This document shows, piece by piece, positions 1 to 7,683 of a DNA stretch of 22,191 nucleotides. Each line of letters begins with the position of its first letter. Within the stretch, counting starts at the first letter, position 1. The translations under genes and the position numbers were made by a program. Origin of the DNA: a virus; the IMG/VR virus record IMGVR_UViG_3300021139_000169, positions 1-22,191 of that record; one strand, given 5' to 3'. The notes under the pieces were generated by a model. The model had not been told where the DNA came from. It made no database searches and saw only the letters and a program-made list of their open reading frames with translations.

Positions 1-1740
1 ATTAGTATGGGAATAAACACCTAAACGGTTATCTTTTTCTACTTTTTCAGTAAACGAACCCATACTTGGAGTATACTTTACTATATTAGGATATTGATGA
101 GTATTAACTAATGCATCTACTACTGAAGCACCGCAGTTGTTACGCTCTACTAATAATGGAGGGTTACCCCATTGACCGGCTATTTCTACGAGCTTCCCAG
201 TAAAGTTAAATGGGTCTAGTTTGTTATTAGCATATGTAGCTACTTGTTCTATGTTAGTTAAATCAGTAACATCCACTACTTGTATAGTAGAGTTAGCTCT
301 ACCTATACCCTCGCCAACGTCAACCCCTATACTATAAAAATGTCCATCAATATGATCTTTATAAATTTTAAATGTACCGTCATCATCTTCATAGACGGGT
401 TCTGGGGCATTACTAGTTAATTCATCTAACTGGTCTTTATCGAAAATATTTTCACCAGCAGCTCTAAACTCGTTACCATACTCTTGATTAAAGGACTCCT
501 CGGAACCAAGAGCTCTCATAGTCATTTCTTTCCATTTGTCATCTCTACCTGGAACCTCGTGCCAATCTACTCGCTCGTGGTGCCAACCGTTTTTACCCGC
601 TACTGCATCTGTATAGGTGTTAAAGAAAAGATTACCTACACCATTAGGAGTAGATAACATAAAGATTTTAGACTTTTTAGAGGACGAAATGACAGGGAAT
701 ACTGACTCCCAAAAGTCATCCATAAACTCTGATGGGATAAATGCAGCTTCGTCCAAGAGTAGGCAGTTAATAGACTCACCTCTAGCAGCATCAGACGTTG
801 TAGTACTAATACCAATCGATGAGCCGTTCTCTAGTTCCATACCTTCTTTAGCGTAAGCTATTACACCTGGTTTCATGTAGTTAGGTAACATTTCGTACGC
901 TAACTTAATACGTTTAAAGATGTTCTTAGCTGTTTCTTGTTTATTTGCAATCAGTAATACTCTATAATCGTCATGAAAACAAATCATCCATAAAGCAAAT
1001 ATGGTTAGGATAGTGGTATTATGAGTAGGAATATATTGCTTACCACAAAGATACAAGCTGTCTGGGCTATCTACTGTTATACAGCGTACCGGAACCGAAT
1101 CTATTTTTTCTACGTTTTTAATATAATGCCATTTATTATTTAGAGTAAACGTTTTACATGCTGGTATTCTATGGTTAGGCTCTCCACCATATGTATTTAA
1201 TGTATCAAATATCTGTTTAGTAGTTTTTACCGTACCACCACTATGTCTTTCGTCTCTACTTTGAGTAAACCATAAATGCTCAGCATCGGCTGTAATGACT
1301 TCACCGCTATCAAAAGTAATTTTATAGCAATCCCTATCTTGTAGTATATCGTGTGCTTGAGTAACGTTACAAGCTTTACCGTCTAAACCATAAACCTTAT
1401 CACCGGTTTTTAAATCTCCCATTGTAGTCCAACCATTAGGGGTGGGTATAGGGGTATCTAGTGCTAACGCTTTACCAATCTGTCTAGAAGCTAATACAAC
1501 GTTAAACCTATTCTCTACCAACGCTTTAAGCACTCTTTTTTGAAAGTTATAAAGCTTGATTGGCTGCTTACCTTCGTCCAAACTAACAATGTAAAAGAAA
1601 CGAGAGAAGTGTAAAATAGATTTGCGCGCTCTCTCCAAGTCTTCCACCATTTCCGGTGTCCAGTTAAACTGAGTTTCGGGTACAGGCAAGTTCTTATTAC
1701 CCAAATAATATGTAGTCTGATCTCCTTTTGCTTTTGCCAT
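1..1740 (-). CDS. terL: Large terminase subunit (T4 gp17-like), intein-containing, 3' end outside window
   Basis: ATPase-nuclease motor that packages DNA into the prohead. The minus-strand frame is open for 580 codons from ATG at 1740 to the window edge, so the C-terminus is missing. After removal of the intein (residues 91-241) the Walker A reads SRQIGK-TT, as in T4 gp17. Walker B is LLLDEAAF (residues 327-334) and the coupling motif is STPNG (363-367). The stretch ENGSSIG (about 304-310) and the PVIS...SK region also follow gp17. The nuclease domain begins near YSIGVDVGEG, with the first catalytic Asp expected there. The gene is divergent from the 1789 gene; a TAAGTA box lies 6 bases before the ATG and no Shine-Dalgarno is seen. 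The small terminase is not in the window. Family assignment is secure; cleavage of a functional motor requires protein splicing. Confidence 0.95.
   Translation of the reverse strand, partial: MAKAKGDQTTYYLGNKNLPVPETQFNWTPEMVEDLERARKSILHFSRFFYIVSLDEGKQPIKLYNFQKRVLKALVENRFNVVLASRQIGKALALDTPIPTPNGWTTMGDLKTGDKVYGLDGKACNVTQAHDILQDRDCYKITFDSGEVITADAEHLWFTQSRDERHSGGTVKTTKQIFDTLNTYGGEPNHRIPACKTFTLNNKWHYIKNVEKIDSVPVRCITVDSPDSLYLCGKQYIPTHNTTILTIFALWMICFHDDYRVLLIANKQETAKNIFKRIKLAYEMLPNYMKPGVIAYAKEGMELENGSSIGISTTTSDAARGESINCLLLDEAAFIPSEFMDDFWESVFPVISSSKKSKIFMLSTPNGVGNLFFNTYTDAVAGKNGWHHERVDWHEVPGRDDKWKEMTMRALGSEESFNQEYGNEFRAAGENIFDKDQLDELTSNAPEPVYEDDDGTFKIYKDHIDGHFYSIGVDVGEGIGRANSTIQVVDVTDLTNIEQVATYANNKLDPFNFTGKLVEIAGQWGNPPLLVERNNCGASVVDALVNTHQYPNIVKYTPSMGSFTEKVEKDNRLGVYSHTN
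1018..1470 (-). other. Class 3-type mini-intein inside the terminase Walker A motif
   Basis: An in-frame insertion of 151 codons separates Lys and Thr of the GKT motif. Its first residue is Ala (ALALDTPIPTPNGW, block A) rather than Cys or Ser. Block B contains TADAEHLWFT with Trp two residues after His (intein residues 65 and 67). Block F contains PVRCITVDSPD with Cys at intein residue 130. Block G ends IPTHN, followed by extein Thr. Trp in block B, Cys in block F and Thr before the terminal His-Asn are the known WCT signature of class 3 inteins, in which the block F Cys makes the first nucleophilic attack. There is no room for a LAGLIDADG or HNH endonuclease, so it is a mini-intein and probably not mobile by itself. 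Confidence 0.92.
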
Positions 1741-1746
1741 TATATA

Positions 1747-1752
1747 TACTTA
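1747..1752 (-). promoter_or_regulatory. Late-promoter-like TAAGTA box before terL
   Basis: Minus strand reads TAAGTA, then 6 bases, then the terL ATG. It belongs to the TAARTA set found before many genes here and resembles the core of the T4 late promoter TATAAATA. Transcription starting about 6 bases downstream would give a leaderless or almost leaderless mRNA. Confidence 0.55.
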
Positions 1753-1777
1753 CTATGGATCTAGCACTAGTCAAAAG

Positions 1778-1783
1778 TAAGTT
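1778..1783 (+). promoter_or_regulatory. TAAGTT box before the 224-residue gene (variant late-promoter-like site)
   Basis: TAAGTT followed by 5 bases (ATAGT) and ATG at 1789. It differs from TAARTA at the last base but keeps the spacing. It is divergent from the terL box about 30 bases away. Confidence 0.4.
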
Positions 1784-1788
1784 ATAGT

Positions 1789-2463
1789 ATGAACAATTTA
1801 GTTGTTACTAATAATAAGTTTAATTCTAATGGTTACTGGGTAAAAACTATTGAGGGTTTTGATAAGTTTCCAACAGCTGGTGGTCAGATTATATACCCTG
1901 GCCCTGAACATTTAGAGTTATTTGATCAGGACGGTTTTGCTATGAGCAATATAGAACAATGGTTTGCAAATGCAAATAAAGAAACTCTATCAACTCACTA
2001 CACTGATCAAGAATGTTTACGGCAACCGTGGATTAAACAAGAAGGGGTAGTGTTTGAGGGTACCAATCTTAATCACAGCTTGTTATTTGAGCGGAGAGGT
2101 TTTAAAGGAGAAGCACTAGAAAAGCTTAAACTGTGGGCACAATGGAATACTCAACTTTACAAGCTCATTAAGTTGAGGCCAAAATGGGGTTTAGATTTTT
2201 CTATAGACTACACTGATAAAGAGGGTAACTGTATAGAGGTTTTACACTATGAACATGATGAATTTAGCTATGAAAAAATAGAGGAAAGAAGAATCTTAGT
2301 TGAACCTGTATTTTTAAATAAAGACTGGGATGATATTGCTAAACAAATGATTAAACGTAAAAATGAGTGGGGACATTTAGATTTATTTGCACAGGGATTT
2401 TGGAAGTGTAACTTTTTAGGCATACCTAAAGACAATCAAAAAATGATTTCCTGGGAGGTCTAA
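1789..2463 (+). CDS. Conserved-looking phage protein of unknown function, 224 aa
   Basis: I do not recognise a named family with confidence. The protein is rich in Trp and aromatic residues (for example WGLDFSIDYTD near 133-143 and EWGHLDLF near 193-200). There is no signal peptide, no membrane segment and no catalytic motif I can identify. A C-terminal pattern of the type FSIDYxDxxGNxxEVLHYEHD, then DW, then EWxxLDLF, gives the impression of a conserved fold seen in other T4-like phages, but I cannot verify that. The ATG at 1789 follows a TAAGTT box at the usual 5-base spacing. It is the first gene of the plus-strand run opposite the terminase and ends 33 bases before the nucleotidyltransferase gene. 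Confidence 0.85.
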   Translation: MNNLVVTNNKFNSNGYWVKTIEGFDKFPTAGGQIIYPGPEHLELFDQDGFAMSNIEQWFANANKETLSTHYTDQECLRQPWIKQEGVVFEGTNLNHSLLFERRGFKGEALEKLKLWAQWNTQLYKLIKLRPKWGLDFSIDYTDKEGNCIEVLHYEHDEFSYEKIEERRILVEPVFLNKDWDDIAKQMIKRKNEWGHLDLFAQGFWKCNFLGIPKDNQKMISWEV

Positions 2464-2480
2464 TACATTTAGATATTACG

Positions 2481-2486
2481 TAAGTA
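2481..2486 (+). promoter_or_regulatory. TAAGTA box before the nucleotidyltransferase-like gene
   Basis: TAAGTATTTAAATA lies upstream of ATG 2497. The TAAGTA is 10 bases from the ATG, a wider spacing than elsewhere. A leader of a few bases would be expected. Confidence 0.45.
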
Positions 2487-2496
2487 TTTAAATAAT

Positions 2497-3564
2497 ATGT
2501 TACCCGTTGATAAGCTTACGTTTGAATACCACGACACTCTTAATCCATTAGTGTGGAACGGGAATACTATTAACCCAGATGTTAAGAACAAATTATTAGA
2601 AGTAGCTGAAGCATTTTTAGAATCTATAGAAATACCAGTCGATGTTGAAGATATAACTTTGACTGGTTCTTTAGCTAACTATAACTATACTGAATATAGT
2701 GACTTTGATTTACATGTTATAACAGACTGTAGAGAGTATAATATAGACGAGGCTTTACTTAAAGACTATTTTAAAGCTAAAAAGACTGTTTGGAACAGTA
2801 CTCATGAAATTAAAGTTAAAAACTATGATGTAGAAGTATATATACAAGATATACTTGAACCGCATCATTCTACAGGTGTATATTCGTTAAAGAACGATAC
2901 TTGGGTGCATAAACCTGAAAAATCAGGTCATATAGATAAAAAAGAGTTAGCTAAAAAGGCTGAAGCGATGAGACATATGATTGACCATGCTTTAAGCGAT
3001 AAATGTGACTTAGAGTGTGCTGAAAATGTAAAAGATAAAATTTTAAAAACTAGACAAGCTGGTCTAGTTAAAGGCGGGGAGTACTCTATAGAAAATTTAG
3101 CGTATAAAGAGTTGAGACGTACTAAAGATATTGATAGGTTAATACAAGGCGTAATAGCTAAGAGAGATAAAGAGCTATCTTTAAACCAAGAAGCCGAAAC
3201 TTTCAAGACGTTTATGTCTCAACCAGGCATGACTAGCGGTAAAGGTAGTCGCGGTCCAAGACATCAATCTCCTACGGCGGGTATGAGCAAGTTAACTAGA
3301 CACGATACAAAATCGGTCAGTATTATTGCTAAGACTCACAGAGAGATGGAGACTCCTTTTCCTGAAATTGAAAACTTAAAAAAGAAACCACGTGGTAAAA
3401 TATATATTATACCTCAAACCGCTCAAGCAATTGCTCGTTTTTATAGTATGAATATGGATAAGGTAAATACCGAGCCTCGCGGTCTAAGTACTAGTGGCAT
3501 TGTACTCGGTTTTGATCCAATTGTAAGAAGACACTATTTAGAAAAGAAAGAAAAAGGCAAATAA
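2497..3564 (+). CDS. Nucleotidyltransferase-fold protein with basic C-terminal extension
   Basis: 355 aa. The N-terminal half carries the polymerase-beta-like nucleotidyltransferase signature: GS at residues 57-58, then SDFD at 68-71, with a likely third carboxylate in DVEVY (E113). The following segment HHSTGVYSL and a Trp-containing stretch match a family of nucleotidyltransferase-like proteins common in T4-like marine phages. Residues about 215-355 form a Lys/Arg-rich extension containing a Gly/Ser/Arg-rich linker (near 241-262). The substrate is unknown; nucleotide transfer to RNA, protein or a small molecule are all possible. The stop overlaps the next start (TAATG), so the two genes are probably translationally coupled. 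Its position beside structural genes could mean a virion-associated or late function, but this is inference. Confidence 0.8.
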   Translation: MLPVDKLTFEYHDTLNPLVWNGNTINPDVKNKLLEVAEAFLESIEIPVDVEDITLTGSLANYNYTEYSDFDLHVITDCREYNIDEALLKDYFKAKKTVWNSTHEIKVKNYDVEVYIQDILEPHHSTGVYSLKNDTWVHKPEKSGHIDKKELAKKAEAMRHMIDHALSDKCDLECAENVKDKILKTRQAGLVKGGEYSIENLAYKELRRTKDIDRLIQGVIAKRDKELSLNQEAETFKTFMSQPGMTSGKGSRGPRHQSPTAGMSKLTRHDTKSVSIIAKTHREMETPFPEIENLKKKPRGKIYIIPQTAQAIARFYSMNMDKVNTEPRGLSTSGIVLGFDPIVRRHYLEKKEKGK

Positions 3565-4175
3565 TGGCACTCGGACCTATAACACAACAGTCTATTCTTA
3601 ATAAAAGTAGAAAAGATAAATTTCTACTCACGTTAAACCTGCCTGACGCTCTTAAAAAGATTAATATATTAAATCAAAGCGACAGAACAAATGATGGAGT
3701 ATATCTAGATTCTTTGCAATATTCGGTTTACGGTACAGTTGTACCTGCTACCGCAATAAATCCTGTCGATTTACCATTTTCCGGTCAAACTTTAAGCGTA
3801 ACTTCTAACAAAAGAGAGAAGTACCAAAACATTACTGTAAACTTTACAGTAGATAACAATTATAACAACTGGTGGGTATTATGGAAGTGGTTGGATTATA
3901 TAAACGGCGCTACAAGTAGTACTATGGATCCAGATAACCTAACACAACTACCTCAAACACCAACTCAATATACAGGCTTAGCAAATCTACAACCTTACCA
4001 AACAAGCGTAGTGGTGGAGGGGTTGGATGAATATAACAATAAGAAAATCCGTTGGACGTATAGCAAAGCCTTTATTACAAATTTAACAGGCATAGCTTAT
4101 AGTTATAGAGATGCTGATCAGTTAGAGTCTTCATTTACGTTCTCGTTCAGCCAGTTGACTTCAGAATTACTGTAA
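3564..4175 (+). CDS. Tail-tube-fold protein, tube-initiator (gp54)-like
   Basis: 203 aa. The protein has the sequence rhythm of phage tube-fold proteins: a beta-strand KFLLTLNLP (19-27), a loop VYGTVVPAT, a Pro/Gly turn LPFSGQTL, then VNFTVDNNYNNWWVLWKWL (92-110). The pattern xFxVDxxYxNxxxLxxWL is typical of T4-like baseplate-tube junction proteins of the gp54/gp48 class. It ends with FTFSFSQL, a terminal strand. It overlaps the upstream gene by one base (TAATG) and has no promoter motif of its own, so it is co-transcribed. A tail-tube initiator or other tube-end role fits, but a tail completion protein is also possible. Confidence 0.6.
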   Translation: MALGPITQQSILNKSRKDKFLLTLNLPDALKKINILNQSDRTNDGVYLDSLQYSVYGTVVPATAINPVDLPFSGQTLSVTSNKREKYQNITVNFTVDNNYNNWWVLWKWLDYINGATSSTMDPDNLTQLPQTPTQYTGLANLQPYQTSVVVEGLDEYNNKKIRWTYSKAFITNLTGIAYSYRDADQLESSFTFSFSQLTSELL

Positions 4176-4179
4176 AACA

Positions 4180-4203
4180 ACAAGGTTTTCTCGCGGAAAA
4201 GCC
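4180..4203 (+). other. Imperfect hairpin between the 203-aa gene and the sheath gene
   Basis: GG TTTTC TCGCG GAAAA G CC can fold as a 5-bp stem extended by 2 GC pairs across a one-base bulge. No T-run follows, so it is not a standard rho-independent terminator. It directly precedes two TAAATA boxes and might mark the 3' end of the upstream transcript. Confidence 0.35.
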
Positions 4204-4213
4204 TAAATAATAG

Positions 4214-4219
4214 TAAATA
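4214..4219 (+). promoter_or_regulatory. TAAATA box before the sheath gene (second of two in tandem)
   Basis: TAAATA, 5 bases (CTACT), then the sheath ATG. Another TAAATA lies 10 bases upstream at 4204-4209. There is no Shine-Dalgarno in the interval. It is a strong member of the TAARTA-N5-ATG set, in front of what should be one of the most highly expressed genes. Confidence 0.6.
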
Positions 4220-4224
4220 CTACT

Positions 4225-6507
4225 ATGGCTACTTTACGTCAAATACAATCCCCTGGTGTACAAATTAATGAAATCGATCTAAGCCAAACAACAAGCGTAC
4301 CTAATGGTACTAATGTGTTTATTGCAGGTTTTGCTGCTCAAGGTCCTGCTAATGAAATTATAAGCCTTACAACAGGTAACGATTTTACTAATATTTTCGG
4401 TACACCTACTAATGCAGCCGAACGTTATTTTTATTATTCCGTACAACAACAGTTTAATGCAGGTACAAACGCTCAAGTAAGTGTTTATCGTTTACCTTAT
4501 GGTGGTGGAATGGGAGATGGTTATGCAGCTAACAAATACAGTGCTTTAGTATTCCCAGTACTACCAGCTTTAACACCAAGCACAACTACAGCAGCTGCAG
4601 CTTCAACAACTACAGCATTCATGAGTGCAAGTACATATTATCTTGCAGCCCCACAACTTATTGAACTTTCTCAAGACGATTACGTAACTTTAAAACAAAA
4701 CGGTATTAACTGGAGCACAACTGGCGGTGGTGCAGCTCCAACTATTAATAGTGTTGCTGATTTAACAGCAAACGGTATCGGTTTAGTAGTATTAAACGAA
4801 TCTCAAACAACTATTAACGAAAAGTTTGAAGGTCTTTATTTAAATCTTGCTGATAATCTTAACTTAAACCCAACAACAGCAATGTCTGCTGTTCAAAACG
4901 TATTCAGTATTACAGCTGAACAATCATCGTTTGGTTTAACAGGTGCTAATGTTTATCAAGAGATTCCATCAAGCCGTTTAAGCTTCCAATTATCAGCTAC
5001 AGCAGCAGATCCAAAGCCAAGCGTTTCACAGTTAATCGAAAACATTCCACAATACGACATTTCAAATGTAGGTGGTACAGGCTTTGATGACTTAGCGATC
5101 GTTTCTCTTATTAAAGTAAGAACATCTCCTTTCGGTAATAACCCATTACAGTTATCATATAGCTTACAAGAAGGTTATGCTACATCGTTCTATGCTAACC
5201 GTACAGTACAAGACAAAAACGGTGGTGCAGCTAAGAGCGACTTTATTGAAACAGTAATCAACAATACTTCACCTAACTTAATAGTATTCCTTAACCCTAA
5301 CATTTCAAACAATATTAAATGGTTAGACAATGACGGTAATGCTGCAAAACAAGTCAGAGTATTAACTCCTTTTAATCAAACAGGCAACTATAAAGCAGCA
5401 ACTAGCCTATTCCCATTAGGTGTTTATGCTCCTTCGTTAGATACAACTAACGTAAAGACAATCGGTGATGTTGGTGCAAAACTTGATAACGCTTTAAGTT
5501 TAGCTGGTAATGCAGATGTATACAATATTGACGTTGTAGTAGACGGTGGTTTATCGACTGTTGCAGCTATTGCACAAACAGGCACATTTGATGATACAGC
5601 ATACGGTACAGCAGTTCAATCTGCAGTAGACAATTTAACAGAATCTGATGGTAACTATACACCAGATACTATTGTCGGTACTTGGTCTCAAATTACTCAA
5701 AAGTTTGTAGACTTTACTACATTCCAACGTAAAGATTGTATCTTTATTTCTGACCCATTACGTCAAATTTTCGTACAAGGTGCAGACTTCAAGACATTAA
5801 AAGATCCTTCAACAAACTTCTCAAGCAACATTTACTGGCCGCTACGTAACTCCTATCAAGGGGTTAATACAAGCTATGCTACAACATATGGTAACTGGGT
5901 CAAAGTTATTGATTCATTTACTTCAAAAGCTACTTGGTTGCCATTCTCTGGTTTTGCTGCAGCAATCTATACAAGTAACGATGCAGTAGCTTATCCTTGG
6001 GCAGCACCTGCTGGTGCAAATCGTGGTACCGTAACTGGTATTGTTGATATTGCAGTTAACCCAAATCAAAAGCAGCGCGATTTACTTTACAAGATTGCAA
6101 TCAACCCAGTAGTAAACACTCCTGGTACTGGTTTCTCAATTCAAGGTCAAAAGACTTTATTACAGACACCGAGTGCATTTGATCGTATTAATGTTCGTCG
6201 TTTATTCCTCTTCTTAGAGAAATCAGTACTACAGACAAGCAAATCGTTCTTATTTGAACCAAACACAACGTTTACACGCAACAGATTGGTTAATACAATT
6301 AATCCAGTATTTGACTTAGCTAAGAATACTCAAGGCGTTTACGATTATTTAATTGTATGTAACGACACAAATAATACTCCAGACGTTATTGATGATAACT
6401 CGCTTGTTGTAGACATTTACATTAAGCCAGTTCGTACAGCAGAGTTCATTCTAGTTAACTTCTACTGCACGAAAACATCTCAAAACTTCCAAGAGTTATT
6501 ACAATAA
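4225..6507 (+). CDS. gp18: Tail sheath protein (T4 gp18-like)
   Basis: Contractile sheath subunit, 760 aa, slightly longer than T4 gp18. The N-terminus has the sheath signature SPGVQINEIDLS (about 9-20), followed by FIAGFAAQGPANE and FGTPTNAAERYFY. The C-terminal domain, which binds the tube and forms inter-subunit contacts, is very well conserved: INVRRLFLFLEKSV, FEPN, YDYLIVCNDTNNTPDVID and VDIYIKPVRTAEFI in order. The variable middle (about 110-500) corresponds to the surface-exposed domains and contains an Ala/Thr-rich tract near residues 115-135. Codon choice drifts towards AAC, TTC, GCA and ACA compared with the genes to its right, as expected for a very abundant product. It is monocistronic by spacing, with its own TAAATA box. 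Confidence 0.96.
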   Translation: MATLRQIQSPGVQINEIDLSQTTSVPNGTNVFIAGFAAQGPANEIISLTTGNDFTNIFGTPTNAAERYFYYSVQQQFNAGTNAQVSVYRLPYGGGMGDGYAANKYSALVFPVLPALTPSTTTAAAASTTTAFMSASTYYLAAPQLIELSQDDYVTLKQNGINWSTTGGGAAPTINSVADLTANGIGLVVLNESQTTINEKFEGLYLNLADNLNLNPTTAMSAVQNVFSITAEQSSFGLTGANVYQEIPSSRLSFQLSATAADPKPSVSQLIENIPQYDISNVGGTGFDDLAIVSLIKVRTSPFGNNPLQLSYSLQEGYATSFYANRTVQDKNGGAAKSDFIETVINNTSPNLIVFLNPNISNNIKWLDNDGNAAKQVRVLTPFNQTGNYKAATSLFPLGVYAPSLDTTNVKTIGDVGAKLDNALSLAGNADVYNIDVVVDGGLSTVAAIAQTGTFDDTAYGTAVQSAVDNLTESDGNYTPDTIVGTWSQITQKFVDFTTFQRKDCIFISDPLRQIFVQGADFKTLKDPSTNFSSNIYWPLRNSYQGVNTSYATTYGNWVKVIDSFTSKATWLPFSGFAAAIYTSNDAVAYPWAAPAGANRGTVTGIVDIAVNPNQKQRDLLYKIAINPVVNTPGTGFSIQGQKTLLQTPSAFDRINVRRLFLFLEKSVLQTSKSFLFEPNTTFTRNRLVNTINPVFDLAKNTQGVYDYLIVCNDTNNTPDVIDDNSLVVDIYIKPVRTAEFILVNFYCTKTSQNFQELLQ

Positions 6508-6515
6508 CCTCAACA

Positions 6516-6521
6516 TAAATA
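6516..6521 (+). promoter_or_regulatory. TAAATA box before the tail tube gene
   Basis: CATAAATA followed by 6 bases and ATG 6528. This is the closest match in the window to the T4 late consensus TATAAATA (7 of 8 bases). No Shine-Dalgarno is present. Confidence 0.6.
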
Positions 6522-6527
6522 TTTAAT

Positions 6528-7049
6528 ATGTCACAAACAATACAAGACTTCTACAGGGTAGCACAGCAAAGAGATTTCGCTCGTGACTACATGCTACGAG
6601 TAACTTCTCTAGGTAATAATATTTTTAACGAAGACGATTTCGTATATATTACTACAGCTACTCTACCTTCAAGAGACATTCAAAATCAAACAGCTACCTA
6701 TATGGGTCTTGATTTTAACTTCCCTGGTACCGTAAAATACCCTGGTAGTAATGCTTGGACAGTTGAGTTTCGTGCTGACAAGGCTAGTCTTATCCGGCAG
6801 AAACTCGAAGCTTGGCAAAGAGGTCAAGTATTCAATGATTTAACAAGTACTGGCGACTTATCAGTAAGAGGTCCTGAAGCACTTATCACTCTTGTACAAG
6901 TTGATGATAAGTTAACAGAGATCAACAAATACAACCTATACGGAGCTTATATCCAGAAGATTGGCGATGTGAAATACGATATTACAGGTACAGGTAAGCC
7001 TTTAACATTTTCAGCTACATTAGCATATCATTACTGGACACAAGGTTAA
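6528..7049 (+). CDS. gp19: Major tail tube protein (T4 gp19-like)
   Basis: 173 aa, close to T4 gp19 (163). It polymerises inside the sheath to form the DNA channel. An N-terminal helix is followed by LPSRDI (46-51), the loop that precedes the main sheet, then WTVEFRAD (77-84), AWQRG, the strand YNLYGAYIQKIGDV (135-148) and the terminal strand LAYHYW (165-170). T4 gp19 ends with the equivalent LALDYWE. Its place directly after the sheath repeats the T4 gene 18-19 order. It is the best match to gp19 among five tube-fold proteins here and is followed by a terminator, so it is probably the bulk tube protein. Confidence 0.93.
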   Translation: MSQTIQDFYRVAQQRDFARDYMLRVTSLGNNIFNEDDFVYITTATLPSRDIQNQTATYMGLDFNFPGTVKYPGSNAWTVEFRADKASLIRQKLEAWQRGQVFNDLTSTGDLSVRGPEALITLVQVDDKLTEINKYNLYGAYIQKIGDVKYDITGTGKPLTFSATLAYHYWTQG

Positions 7050-7071
7050 TTCCAATAAAGCTTATATTATT

Positions 7072-7097
7072 AAACCCGGCGTAAGTCGGGTTTTTTA
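7072..7097 (+). terminator. Rho-independent terminator after the tube gene
   Basis: AACCCGGC GTAA GTCGGGTT followed by TTTT: a GC-rich stem (one G-T wobble) with a 4-base loop and a T-run. It separates the highly expressed sheath/tube unit from the following tube-like genes. Confidence 0.85.
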
Positions 7098-7109
7098 TTG
7101 TTCTAAGCT

Positions 7110-7115
7110 TAAGTA
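7110..7115 (+). promoter_or_regulatory. TAAGTA box before the second tube-like gene
   Basis: TAAGTA, 5 bases (TTAAT), then ATG 7121, directly after the terminator. The combination of terminator then box then start codon supports the box being a promoter. Confidence 0.62.
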
Positions 7116-7120
7116 TTAAT

Positions 7121-7681
7121 ATGGCCTTGCAGGACTTCATTACAGCAGCTAATACATTAGGATTTGGAAAGAAATATAACTTCCAAGTTGCTGATATTAA
7201 AGGCGCGCCAGCAGGGATAGTAATAGGTGGTTCGGTTTTATTGTACGTAGAAACTTTTACTTTACCATCAAGAAAGACGAACACTACAACAGTGCCTTAT
7301 AAAGCGTTTGATTTTAATGTACCTACTAATGCAAGTTTTCCGGAATCTAGTAGATGGAGAGTAACGTTTTTTTCAGATGAAAACTTATTAATTAAAAATC
7401 TATTCGAAAAATGGAGTAATTCTCTTTACGAACCAGTTAATAACTATAGTGACTCAAGTATATATGCAAATCCTGCTAATGCAGCAGATCTGTTTAACGG
7501 GCCGTTTGGAGATTGTGAATTAACTTTAGATTTAAAAAACGATAAAGACGTAACTGTTAAAACAATTACCTTACATGGGGTATTTCCAGTACTTGTAGAA
7601 GGTATTGAATACAACGTAGGAGATAACGGAGAAACAGTAGCTAGATTACCAGTAACATTAGCATTTCAATATTTTACATAA
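7121..7681 (+). CDS. Tail tube-like protein, gp19 paralogue 2
   Basis: 186 aa. It keeps the tube layout of the preceding gp19-like protein: N-terminal helix MALQDFITAANTLGFGKKY, LPSR (48-51), WRVTFFSDE (79-87), strand ITLHGVFPVLVEGIEYNV and the terminal strand LAFQYF. It differs by a longer strand region (28-45) and an insert at about 103-130. It is too divergent from the main tube protein to be a simple recent duplicate. It may form the distal or proximal rings of the tube, or a baseplate-proximal adaptor. It starts a unit of three tube-fold genes spaced 0-2 bases apart. Confidence 0.82.
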   Translation: MALQDFITAANTLGFGKKYNFQVADIKGAPAGIVIGGSVLLYVETFTLPSRKTNTTTVPYKAFDFNVPTNASFPESSRWRVTFFSDENLLIKNLFEKWSNSLYEPVNNYSDSSIYANPANAADLFNGPFGDCELTLDLKNDKDVTVKTITLHGVFPVLVEGIEYNVGDNGETVARLPVTLAFQYFT

Positions 7682-7683
7682 TC

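Noticed and set aside
617-856. Plus-strand open frame of 79 codons
   Set aside because: It is the complement of the terminase ATPase core (Walker B region), whose minus-strand translation is clearly conserved.
1018-1470. Group I intron or homing endonuclease gene inside the terminase
   Set aside because: The insertion stays open in frame for 151 codons, has intein blocks A, B, F and G, and ends with HN-T. There is no endonuclease motif and no sign of intron structure.
4560-4625. Ala/Thr-rich tract in the sheath protein as a DNA repeat
   Set aside because: It is an imperfect low-complexity coding stretch without a regular DNA period; it is probably just a surface loop.
7205-7212. GGCGCGCC palindrome, repeated near 12680
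   Set aside because: An isolated 8-base palindrome inside coding sequence (encoding GAP), with no related repeats or regulatory context.
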